Below, piece by piece: positions 22,137-31,135 of a DNA stretch of 64,000 nucleotides. This DNA is from Bathymodiolus brooksi (taxonomy: Eukaryota; Mollusca; Bivalvia; Mytilida; Modiolidae). The notes below the pieces were generated by a model that saw only the letters and a list, made by a program, of their open reading frames with translations, searched no databases and had not been told where the DNA came from. The stretch covers positions 31,485,331 through 31,549,330 of the forward strand of contig OY804583.1 in NCBI GenBank assembly GCA_963680875.1, given 5' to 3'. The position numbers were made by a program, and so were the translations under genes. The first letter of the stretch is position 1. Every line of letters begins with the position of its first letter.

Positions 22137-22600
22137 GGTGTCTTAGCGCCACTTTCAGCAATATTTCAGCTATATCATGGAGACCAGTTTTAGTGGTGGA
22201 AGAAGTAGGAGTACACCATCACTTGCGGCTGCGAGTCGAGTACACTCTTTTTGTAATTTATAAAGCTGGGCGCGAACCCACACCGTATTGGTGATAGGCT
22301 TGTATGAGTTGTTAGGTAATCTAACTTCCTAATTCCTTGAGCCACCCAGATCCTCTATTGGTGATAGGCTTGTATGAGTTGTTAGGTAATCCACCCGGAT
22401 CCTACAACGTCCTAACTCATTGAGCCATCCGGGTCCTACAACTTCCTAACTCATTGAGCCACCCAGGTCCTCTATTGGTGATAGGCTTGTATGAGTTGTT
22501 AGGTAATCCACCCGGGTCCTACAACTTCCTAACTCATTGAGCCACCCGGGTCCTACAACTTCCTAACTCATTCAGCCACCCGGGTCCTGCATGCGAGTTG
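22137..22600 (-). mobile_element. tRNA-derived SINE with tandemly multiplied head
   Basis: The core at 22,145-22,200 (GCCACTTTCAGCAATATTTC) is followed by the GCGCGAACCCACACCG B-box region. Then come repeated pieces of the head: ATTGGTGATAGGCTTGTATG near 22,286, 22,356 and 22,472, and CCTAACTCATTGAGCCA-type A-box blocks four or more times up to about 22,575. On the minus strand the A-box reads TGGCTCAATGAGTTAGG. Several rounds of local duplication of a polymerase III promoter half are visible. Confidence 0.75.
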
Positions 22601-22867
22601 GATATACGGGACAAATCAAAAGCACAACATGTCCTTTCGGGCTGGATATAATCGAACACTTTGTACGTAAAATGCAACATCCACTATTTCTTTTTGCCAT
22701 GTGGTTTGTTCCGAATGGTCGTTGTTGGCACTGAAGACGGTGTCTTCCCATTTATCTTACCTGTAGGATTGTTAATGTAACATTAATTGGGTGTTGATTT
22801 TATCAAAATACCTGATAATTTGTTCCAGTATATGTATATGTATAAGGTTTGAATAAATGAAAATGAA

Positions 22868-23139
22868 AAATAACTTAAAGACTTTGAAGATGTCAAAGGT
22901 GTAATCAGAATCCGTATATTGAAGAAGAACAGTCAACGCAATAGCCAAAAGTAAAATATAAAAAAGAACAAACAAAAATCTACAAAACATACACATCAAG
23001 CTAAGGATCGAGTTAAACGAACCCCACTAATCACCGGGGATGAAATTAGGTGCTCCGGAAGGGTAAACAGTTCCTGCTCCACTAGTGACACCTTTCGTGT
23101 TAATCTAGTTACAAACCCGGTGATACATCATGAATGAGG
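22868..23139 (-). mobile_element. Retroelement 3' tail
   Basis: The non-coding tail of the relic that follows. On the plus strand it runs from AAGACTTTGAAGATGTCAAA to CCACTAGTGACACC and CTAGTTACAAACCCGG, the complement of 4.8-5.05 kb. Tail and coding part are contiguous, so this is one insertion. Confidence 0.75.
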
Positions 23140-23730
23140 AAAGGACTGAAAAGTGCTTACGACATATCCGTGGTCATTTCTGACAGATATTCCATAACGG
23201 TCAACTATGTCATGGTGGAGACCGTAAAACTTTCGAAGTGATGACTTCAATTTAACTGGTTCAGTAGCTTCCTTGTTAGCAGCAACCCTATATCATGGAA
23301 GTCTTGATAGGAACCACACACTGCTGAATATTGTATCGACTGAGAGATATATACTCCATATGCAGGTGCTGCTGGAATGTTGCTACATCTAAAAGGAAAG
23401 TTCACAGTGGGAAAATTGAAATCATCTCTTTTGTCTTAAAGTTTCTTTCTTAACCGCCCCTCAATGTCAATGTCGAGGTGTATGTCAAATTATGAAGCAC
23501 ACCTACCTGTGTCTGTGGTACGGTACGTCTGTGGTATCCTCTATTTCAAGCTCAATCTGATAGATGCGATCAACGAAATCACCAAACCTAGAATTATTTA
23601 ATGAAAGGACACCATCTATATATCGGAACGTGAAATTAAAGGATCGGGCTGGCTTTTTTTCGTTTTTCTTGAGAAACCTTTGTAAATAAATGTAAAGTTC
23701 TAACAAATTTGTAGAATCTAGGCTTTGCAT
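23140..23730 (-). pseudogene. Broken reverse-transcriptase gene of the same retroelement
   Basis: The longest open piece, 23,503-23,730, reads FNFTFRYIDGVLSLNN and then GDFVDRIYQIELEIEDTTD. The YIDG (23,611-23,622) sits where reverse transcriptases carry the catalytic Y-x-D-D, so the second aspartate is missing. Farther downstream on the minus strand come DKRDDFNFP, CSNIPAAPAYGVYISQ and LKSSLRKFYG with HHDIVDRYGISV, as in the plus-strand relics. Breaks seen: a frame change after IEDTTD, an in-frame TAA (complement of 23,436-23,438) just before DKRDDF, and another frame change before the C-terminal block. It cannot make an active enzyme. The N-terminal half is absent. Order YxDD, YLD-like, KRDDF, ISQ resembles Penelope-like elements, which is inference; any endonuclease domain is not seen. 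Confidence 0.8.
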
Positions 23731-23934
23731 ATGTGTATACCCAATAATTTTGCTTTAAGGAAGTTATCAAGTACAGTATATCTCAATATAGATTACCGGC
23801 TGATATATATACAATCAATGATTCCATGAACTTTAGCACATCTTACAAAATACATCTCTGTTTTTCTAATTATCAGCATATATTCCACAAACCACTAATA
23901 CTGAACTGTAAGAACATATCTTATTTTTGAGGGT

Positions 23935-24265
23935 CATGTAAAGTTTACTATGTCATACATGGTTTACTTAGCTTGCCGGTCAATGGTGGTGTTATTATAA
24001 AGTTAAATGTATATATACAAGCTCAAAAGTTCAGGGCTGAGCTATGGAGTACAAATATATATTTGTACAACTGTTCGTTTTTTTTTAATTCTGACTTTTA
24101 AGCTGTAAATACCCCCCGTTACTGTTTTCGGCTTTATGAAGTGTGCGATGCTTACGTTAATTCAGGGCATGGTTCCATTAGTGTAAGACTGAATGAAAAA
24201 GGACATTTAATAAGAAAGACTTACTTTCAAAGCAATTAGTATTAATGCTTATAATCTTTTACTGG
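23935..24265 (+). repeat. Dispersed ~300-bp repeat, copy 1 of 3
   Basis: Begins GTTTACTATGTCATACATGG, then GCCGGTCAATGGTGGTG, a GCTCAAAAGTTCAGG block, GTTACTGTTTTCGGC, AAGACTGAATGAA and ends AAAGCAATTAGTATTAATGC. The same order occurs at 25,238-25,545 and 26,203-26,485. No coding sequence. Confidence 0.75.
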
Positions 24266-24477
24266 ACCATAACAACTTCATATGTATAACCTTCTATGTT
24301 AATTGATAAAAGATAAATGAATGTTGATTGAAACTTGTCACCCTCCACAATCAAATCAAAGGTAATACCCACCTCCTACACACTCGTATAATTTGCGTAG
24401 AACATATTGTCTCCACTGTGGGATAGAAGGCTCAAAACATTTAAGTTAGAATTAGGTAAGCTGTTTCTTTATACCCT

Positions 24478-24785
24478 AAATAAAGAAATGTTTGAGGATA
24501 CCAAAGGGATAATCAGAATCCTTGCATCGAAGGAGGACAGACAATACAATGTGCGAAAGTAAAACGACAAAATACTACAGAGAAAACTAAAGACTGAGCA
24601 TCAGAAACGAAACTTAAAACCATGGGTATACTCAGGTGCTCCGGAGGGGTCAGCCGTTTCTGCTTCACTAGTGGCACCAGTCGTGTTACAACCCCGGTGG
24701 TTATTCAAGACTGGGGAGCGGATCCACTTCATTTGTGATACAGCTATTGAAGTCATGGTGGAGACCGCACAACCTACGCAGTAAT
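24478..24785 (-). mobile_element. Retroelement 3' tail with last RT codons
   Basis: The plus strand runs from AAAGAAATGTTTGAGGATACC to CACTAGTGGCACCAGTCGTG. The minus strand beyond 24,700 retains CGGTCTCCACCATGAC-like codons, matching the GLHHD segment of the neighbouring relic. Confidence 0.65.
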
Positions 24786-24827
24786 GGTTGTCTCAAAATC
24801 TCCTTCAGAAATGTACCTCAATAACAG

Positions 24828-24978
24828 ATGATGAAAGACGTTTGAAAATATCAAAGGAATTCTAAGAAGCAAATCGAAGACCAGACTATACAATGACCAA
24901 ATGAAAAAGGACAAAAGTGAGAAAAATGTAATGGTAGACAAAGAACTACAGACAACTAAAGATTTACCAACAGAACAA
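24828..24978 (-). mobile_element. Retroelement tail fragment
   Basis: AAGACGTTTGAAAATATCAA, CAATGACCAAATGAAAAAGG and AACTAAAGATTTACC are the end portion of the same tail. The open frame through it (24,774-24,989, minus) is chance. Confidence 0.55.
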
Positions 24979-25020
24979 CTCCACTTCAAATAAGGTGTAT
25001 CAATGTGTGTTTTTCGAAGG

Positions 25021-25237
25021 GCAAGCAGTTTACTATGCCATACATGGTTTGCTAGGTTAGCCGGTCAATAAAGGCAAGCAGTTTACTATGCCATACATGG
25101 TTTGCTAGGTTATCCGGTCAATATGGGTAAGCAGTTTACTATGCCATACATGGTTTGCTAGGTTAGCCGGTCAATAAGGGCAAGCAGTTTACTATGCCAT
25201 ATATGGTTTGCTAGGTTACTGGTCAATAAGGGCAAGC
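25021..25237 (+). repeat. 53-bp minisatellite, about 4 units plus the parent element
   Basis: Unit starts at 25,021, 25,074, 25,127, 25,180 and 25,232. Key words are AGTTTACTATGCCATACATG and TAGCCGGTCAATAAGGGCAA. The last start continues into the dispersed repeat at 25,238, so the array is a multiplied front end of that element. Confidence 0.9.
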
Positions 25238-25545
25238 AGTTTACTATGCCATACATGGTTTACTAGGTTAGCCGGTCAATAGTTGTATTATTATAGTTAC
25301 TTTTTATACAGAAGTTTGAAAGTTCATGGCAAATCTATGGAGTACATATTTCTCTTTATGTTTATGTTTGTATTTTAAATTGTTACTTTCAAATACTATA
25401 GCCTCTAGTTACTATTCTCGGTGCGAAAGTTACGCTAGGTAATGGCGACGTTTGTGTATTTTAAGACTGAATGAATTGGGACATTTAAGAAAGATTTAAT
25501 TTTCAAAACAATTAATACTAATGATTGTGACCTTTAATAGCTCAC
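25238..25545 (+). repeat. Dispersed ~300-bp repeat, copy 2 of 3
   Basis: Same block order as 23,935-24,265. Its front has expanded into the 53-bp array. Confidence 0.75.
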
Positions 25546-25561
25546 TTAGTGTTATAAATAA

Positions 25562-25835
25562 ACATTAGAGAAGACCGAAGGCGTAATCAAGAATGGACAT
25601 ACCAGAGAAACTGGCGACATTGGACATAGAGCACAGGAACGAAGAAAAGCAAAACAGAAAAAAAAAGCACAACACGAACCCTAAAAAAATGGGCGATAAT
25701 GTATTTTTCCATATCAGAATTATTTGATTAAAGCGGAATGTTTGGACTCGTACAACTAGCTTAACCCCGCCAATTGTCTTTGAAGTTCCTATGCCAAGCC
25801 AGGAAAGTGAGCGGTGATCTATGAAAGAGAAATGA
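25562..25835. mobile_element. Two retroelement tail fragments, head to head
   Basis: 25,562-25,690 (minus orientation) has AATCAAGAATGGACATACC and AGAGAAACTGGCGACATTGG. 25,735-25,835 (plus orientation) has TTAACCCCGCC and ATGCCAAGCCAGGAAAG, as in the tail near 7,390-7,430. Confidence 0.5.
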
Positions 25836-26047
25836 AAAGTTAATATAAGAAATAGGGAACCTCAACTACCACATCAATAATAATGTTCACCTTCTCGACA
25901 CCCGTGGGAACGCCTGAATAATTTAGTATATTTATAATTTATTTTCCACGTGGCTTGTTTACAATCCTAAAACAATTTGTGTTAAAAAGAAATAAACTGC
26001 TTCTTTATACCTGACATCAATGTGTATTCCAACGACATATGATGTAA

Positions 26048-26200
26048 AAGGTTTTAAAGATACCAACGGTGCCAATTCGAAGGACATACAATACAAGTCA
26101 GGAAGAAAACGACAAACTGACAAACTATGACAGACAATACATTACATAGAAACCTAAAGATCGGAAAACACGAAACAATATTACAAATCTGGGGTCGACT
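26048..26200 (-). mobile_element. Decayed retroelement tail
   Basis: AGGTTTTAAAGATACCAACG, GACATACAATACAAG, AACCTAAAGATCGG and ACACGAAACAATATT follow the tail order, with loss of the middle. Confidence 0.5.
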
Positions 26201-26202
26201 TT

Positions 26203-26485
26203 ACTATGTCACATATGGTTTACTTGGGTAGTCGGTCAATGGTAGTATTATTATAAAGTTAAATGTATACTTAAGCTCAAATGTTCAGGTTGAACTATAT
26301 AGCACAAATATGTATAAGTAGTAATGTTTGTTTTTATTGAATATTAAAGACTATATATCCTCTGGTTACTTCTTTCGTCTTTGTTACGCTAATTATTGGT
26401 TTAGTTGGGGTATTTTAAGACTGAATGAATTTAACAAGAAAGATTTACTTTTAAAAACAATTAGCATTAATGCTTATAATCTTTT
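26203..26485 (+). repeat. Dispersed ~300-bp repeat, copy 3 of 3
   Basis: TTTACTATGTCACATATGG to TAGCATTAATGCTTATAATC. The three copies lie within 2.5 kb in the same orientation, so local duplication is as likely as separate insertion. The 82-codon open frame here (26,328-26,576) has no homologue that I recognise. Confidence 0.7.
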
Positions 26486-26626
26486 ATTTTGTCGGAGTAA
26501 AACTCCCACATTTCAATTGTTAACATTACACCATCATATATATATGTTAGTAAATAAAAAAATAAATTATAAGTAAATTAGGGCTGGTAAGCAAGCTCAC
26601 CTCAGTATTCACATAAATATTACAAG

Positions 26627-26641
26627 CCCCCCCCCCCCCCC
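26627..26641. repeat. Poly-C tract (15 C)
   Basis: Homopolymer run; its length may be inexact in the assembly. Confidence 0.9.
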
Positions 26642-26759
26642 TCTTTATCCAGACCTGTGGAATATTAGAAATATGCAGAACAGAGTTTCTTATGTGCGAC
26701 ATCCATCTCTCAAATATTTGGAGCATGTATTAGTGAAACTGACAATAAAACAATCGGTC

Positions 26760-26898
26760 AGATCAAGTCAGGGTCATTACGGTTTTTACAGTTTTCCGAT
26801 TGTTGACTGATTTTGTCTGCTTATATAATTATGAGTTTTAACTTTCCCTTTGTAAGATTGCTCGGAGTTCGGTAATTTTGTTATTATCCTTATTTATC
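26760..26898 (+). mobile_element. Retroelement 3' UTR segment
   Basis: Nearly identical to 7,425-7,560: AAGTCAGGGTCATTACGG, GTTGTTGACTGATTTTGTCTG-like, then TTGCTCGGAGTTCGGTAATT. No coding part is attached. Confidence 0.7.
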
Positions 26899-27184
26899 AG
26901 ATATTAAGGTTATTCCAGAAACGTGTCGTGTACACTACATTTGCTGTCTACGTTTTTATTGCTCATTAACAGCTGATGCAACATATATTTTCCGGACAAA
27001 GACCGACCATGGTATTCATAAATCATAAGGTACATTTGCAAATCCCAAAGTTAGCAACAAAAACATGTCCATATGTCACTACCCAGTGTTCTAAACGGAT
27101 GATGAAAAAATAATAATTCAGGCAAAGACATAGCATAAACGCAATGGGTATTAGGCAAATTCAATTAATGATACTGTTAGTGTT

Positions 27185-27385
27185 ATTGTGCTTAGCGCCA
27201 CATTCAACAATATTTCAGCTATATCTAGACGGTCAGCTTTATTGATGGAGGAAACCGGTGAAGACCACCGACATCCCGCAAATAACTGACAAAGTTAATC
27301 ACATACTGTTGTATCGAGTATACCTCACCATGAGCGGGATCCGAACTCACAACTTTATCAGTAATAGGCAGTGATTGCATAGATA
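27185..27385 (-). mobile_element. tRNA-derived SINE
   Basis: GTGCTTAGCGCCACATTCAA, the ATATTTCAGCTATATC core, GGAAACCGGTGAAGACC, and a B-box-like GCGGGATCCGAACTCAC near 27,340-27,356. Confidence 0.7.
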
Positions 27386-27609
27386 GTTGAAATCAAACTA
27401 TTATACGGTCACGACTACGATAGTCCCTCGGACGATGGAGGCAAATTCAATGATATAACCAAATATACCAAAAGATATTAATTGTAAGGGAATATAAATA
27501 TAGTTGGAATAATCTTTTCTTAATTACCGTCGTGATATATACAATGGTTGAAATCAATCGGGGAGAAATAAATCAGGGAGAAATCAATCAGGAACAACGG
27601 AATTAAGCA

Positions 27610-27862
27610 TTATAACATTATCAACCGAAACGGCGGTGCAATGTATCGCGTGTTCGTGTCTCGGTCGAATAAAACCAAATTCTATAAAACTGGTATTTGC
27701 TGCTTCTACGCTAAACTTACATCATTAAGGGGTGCTAAGCTGTTGTGTTATTGAACTAGCACTATAATAATCAAACTAAATTGTTGGTCTAATACAATGA
27801 GGATTTCATCTCATCGAATGCTGTTCTCACCATGATATAAATAATTGCTCATTCATTATTAT
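27610..27862 (+). mobile_element. tRNA-derived SINE (second family), plus orientation
   Basis: Head CGGCGGTGCAATG to TCTCGGTCGAATAA, body CTGGTATTTGCTGCTTCTAC, far end CATCGAATGCTG to ATAAATAATTGCTCATTC. This is the reverse orientation of the copies near 13-18 kb and shares its head with 1-475. Confidence 0.65.
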
Positions 27863-28009
27863 AAAATAAAGAATCGCGACAACGTCGTCATCAATTTATG
27901 ACATAAAAAGGAATTTTATTGGTCAATTCTGATTACTTTTTACAACGCGGTATGAATATAAGTTCATCAATTTTGATACATGTACTTGCATCTGCAAAGA
28001 TTTAAGAAG

Positions 28010-28050
28010 AGCTTGAAAATACCAAAGGGGTAACCAGAATCCGATTTATC
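28010..28050 (-). mobile_element. Short retroelement tail end
   Basis: AAGAAGAGCTTGAAAATACC followed by GGGGTAACCAGAATCCG: only the last 40 bp of the tail. Confidence 0.6.
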
Positions 28051-28765
28051 ATGAAGGTTGATGATAAAGAGAAAAGCATTATTGAAATATTCATCATAGC
28101 CTTTCCCATCAAATTTTAAATGCGTTTTTTTTATTTTTTTTTATTTTTGGCTTTTTGTCAATTTCATACAACAAAAACAAACATAAATATAAAACAGGCT
28201 ACCTACAACATATTAAATTCATTTGTGGATTAACTACAAGTACACATAGCTCTGGTTTCAAGAACGTATACTCCCTTGGGATATATTATAAATATGTTAA
28301 CATTGTCCTCCCTTATTTGAAATTGGAGGAGTGAAACTGTAGTAATAGTTGTAATCTTAACTCTTTGTCATAATTTTTTTTTTATTTGTGTGGATTGCTC
28401 AAGGTTATCAAGTTACATTATCTTTTTCTGAATAATTCGGTCTCAAGGTTACAATGAAGTGATATCAGTAAATAGAATACTAGATTGAAAACAACATTAG
28501 CGAAATTGGTAGAAATCAAATGGATGAAACATAGAAGCAATTAAAACAGATTATTATATAGATAGGTGTGAATTATGGGGATTTATCCGTGAAATAAATT
28601 CCTGTATTTTCACATGTGAAAATATCAATTTTTCACCGCCGAAACTACTTGTGCATTACTATAAGTGTGGTGGTTACGTCCCTCGTTGTGTTACAGTGAA
28701 TACACATACGATTGTAAACTGAAAAAATTCCGCGAAATGTCATTGACGACTTTAACACATAACCA
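28051..28765. other. Spacer with T-rich runs
   Basis: Poly-T-rich segments near 28,124-28,147 and 28,375-28,383. No supported gene. Confidence 0.45.
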
Positions 28766-28768
28766 ATA

Positions 28769-28785
28769 TGACGTCATTGACGTCA
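28769..28785. promoter_or_regulatory. Two adjacent CRE-like palindromes
   Basis: TGACGTCA occurs at 28,769-28,776 and again at 28,778-28,785, one base apart. The full 8-bp palindrome is the classic CREB/ATF site. No gene is seen downstream, so a regulatory role is unproven. Confidence 0.35.
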
Positions 28786-28990
28786 TGTGAAGACTTTCAA
28801 TTTGAAACGTAAAGATTATACGTTATTTGGCTTCGTGTACGCTTCAATTTTGATCAAATTTAACTAAAATAAGTTTTCAAGGTAAGCATTTTAATTATTT
28901 TTGTGCATTGTGTAAATATGACATGTAGAATTTCACATTTTCAAGATGGCAGACCCTTACAGCTGAACCCCTTAGTATCATTGCTCGTAG

Positions 28991-29044
28991 ATTCACACGC
29001 GTGGAATGAAATATACAATTCACACGCGTGGAATGAAATATACA
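28991..29044. repeat. Perfect 27-bp tandem duplication
   Basis: ATTCACACGCGTGGAATGAA and the following ATATACA appear at 28,991 and 29,018. Each copy contains the palindrome CACGCGTG. Confidence 0.95.
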
Positions 29045-29092
29045 AGTAACAAAAATAATATATCCGAAAATTTGAACGTCTATATAATAAAC

Positions 29093-29252
29093 AGTATAAC
29101 TAAATCATACATTTTGAATATCAAAATAAGACCACTCGTGACCGAATACGCATTAACGATTAAACTCGTGGGCCCACTCGTTTAATCCTTACGCGTACTT
29201 CGGTCACTCGTGGTCTTATTTTGATATTCAAAATCTACGATTAGTTATACTA
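29093..29252. mobile_element. ~160-bp fold-back palindrome (MITE-like)
   Basis: Centred on GTGGGCCCAC at 29,172/29,173. ATTTTGAATATCAAAATAAG at 29,111-29,130 pairs with its exact complement ending at 29,234, and outer arms AGTATAACTA / TAGTTATACT extend the stem to 29,093-29,252. A few positions (ACTCGTG on both arms) do not pair. No coding sequence. Confidence 0.8.
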
Positions 29253-29324
29253 TATTTATTCCACCAGACTGAAATATATAACAGGGCATACATCCGTTTT
29301 GAAATGTGAAAAGTGCGAATTTAC

Positions 29325-29510
29325 CAATTGTGAAATTAGGAGCTATAAAAGATGAACATACAATACAATGACCAACAGAAAAAGAACAGAAGGACAAACA
29401 ATGGTCTACAAAGCATGACACAAAAAAGAGTAGATTGAGCAACGCGAATAACACTTAAAGCCAGGGGTAAACCCATGTGCTCCGGGTACAGTTTCGAACT
29501 AGTGGTACGG
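29325..29510 (-). mobile_element. Retroelement 3' tail, decayed
   Basis: CAATACAATGACCAACAGAA, AGATTGAGCAACGCG, CACTTAAAGCCAGGGGTAAA and CATGTGCTCCGGGTACAG follow the tail order on the minus strand. Small open frames here (29,245-29,530) are chance. Confidence 0.6.
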
Positions 29511-30049
29511 AAATGATAGCCTTTGTTCATAGGCTTAAGACTTCATATTATCTTCAACTTCACACAACAGATAAATATTGTGACAAAATAATAATCGTGC
29601 TGGTTACCACAAAACATTAATGGGTAAATTGAAAATGCAATCAATTCTCATTTATAGTTACACGTGTTAATTTATTTATATCTCAAGTTTCCGGAGTATA
29701 TTAATGGAAGCCAGTTAGCAAAGATTGGATTATTAATTGAATTGACAGAGCATCTTCATTAACCATGATAGTAAGATTAAAGGCTTCGGCTTCTGTAATT
29801 ATGTTGTTCCTGGCTCATATGACTCCAGGAAAAGATTGACAAGGGGTGATGCACATCTTCTTTCCATAGAGATTTCGATGATTTGTGGGCTCCTATCTCA
29901 ACAAATATGCTACCGATAGCGCACTCTGACAAACTGAGACCTCACTTTCTGTGTAGCACATGTGTCGTGCTTGAAATAATACGTTAATTTGTCACACAGC
30001 ATTGTAAACTCATAATGTTGCTCACCATTTGTAAAGTAAAATGCGTTGT
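29511..30049. other. Spacer, nothing recognised
   Basis: No supported feature. Confidence 0.45.
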
Positions 30050-30312
30050 TAATCATGACTTATCATCGGATTAGTAACTAGATTAACACGACGGATGCCA
30101 CTAGTGGAGCAGGAATTGTCAACCCTTCCGGAGCACCTGAGTTCATCCCGCGGTTGTTAGTGGGGCTCGTGTTACTCGATCTTTAGTTTTATATATATGT
30201 TTTGTAGATCGTTGTTTGCCCTTTTGTACTCTTTCTTTCGGCCATTATGTTCTCTGTTCTTATTCGATATACGGATTCTGATTACCCCATTGGTATCTTC
30301 ATACTCTTCTTA
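30050..30312 (+). mobile_element. Retroelement 3' tail, well preserved
   Basis: TCATGACTTATCATCGG, CCACTAGTGGAGCAGGAATT, TTCCGGAGCACCTGAGTTCA, GTGGGGCTCGTGTTACTCG and the terminus TTGGTATCTTCATACTCTTC. It starts at the same internal point as the non-coding part at about 4,790. Confidence 0.75.
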
Positions 30313-30639
30313 ATGATAACATTTAAATTAGTTTAAAATGTTCACGAGGAATAATAGTATAAAGTGTAGAAAGGTCAAATGTCAATTGGTGAGACATTTA
30401 ATATAAGATATATATATATATCGAGGATTGTTATTGTAAACATGCCTACAAATAGATTTATCGATAATTATTTTAAATTTACACAGCCAGTAAAGTGCAA
30501 ATATTTTCTCATAAAATGTTTTTAATATGTATTCACTAGTTAATGTTTGTAAGAAGTGCTATATACAGGCGAACGTATTTATAATGAACTTTAATAAATC
30601 GTCTTCCAATAACTAGAAGTGACACCTTGTTTCGTTTAT

Positions 30640-30795
30640 ATTGCTTTTGTCCTTTGGGGAAGTCCATGTTGCCCATAATTTTAGCTTTGTGTGTTGTTTC
30701 CCCCCCCCCCTTTATTTCCTTACTTTTCTTTCTTTTGTGTCGCCCGTCTCTCTGGATTGTCCATTCTTGATTGTCCTTTCTATTTATTATAACGT
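30640..30795 (+). mobile_element. Variant retroelement tail with poly-C run
   Basis: GAAGTCCATGTTGCCCATAA, a run of ten C, GTCGCCCGTCTCTCTGGATT and CATTCTTGATTGTCC: the complement of the fragments at 2.46 and 25.56 kb. Confidence 0.5.
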
Positions 30796-30871
30796 TTATA
30801 ATGTAACCCTCAAAAACGCGAATATTCGGTTATATTGAAGAAAAATATATATGTATTTAAATTGATTGATT

Positions 30872-31135
30872 GAATTATTGTGCTTAACGCCACTTTCAGC
30901 AATATTTCAGCTATATCATGCCGACCAGTTTTAGTGGTGGAAGAAGCCAGAGTACCCGGAGAAAACCACCGACTATGGGCAATCAACTGGTAAATTTTAT
31001 CACTTGCGACTGTGCGTCGAGTGCACCCTTTTTGTAATTTACAAAGCCGAGCTTGAACCCACGGCGTATTGGTGATAGACTTGCATGAGTTGTTAGGTAA
31101 TCCAACTACCTAACTCATTGAGCCACACGGGTCTT
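30872..31135 (-). mobile_element. tRNA-derived SINE, most complete copy
   Basis: On the minus strand the head carries an A-box GTGGCTCAATGAGTTAGG (complement near 31,107-31,124) and a B-box GGGTTCAAGCTCGGC (complement near 31,047-31,061). Then follow the conserved core (AGCTATATCATGCC region, plus strand 30,910-30,925) and GGCGTTAAGCACAAT. An ATTGATTGATTG run abuts its 3' end at 30,860-30,872. It serves as reference for the partial copies in this window. Confidence 0.8.
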
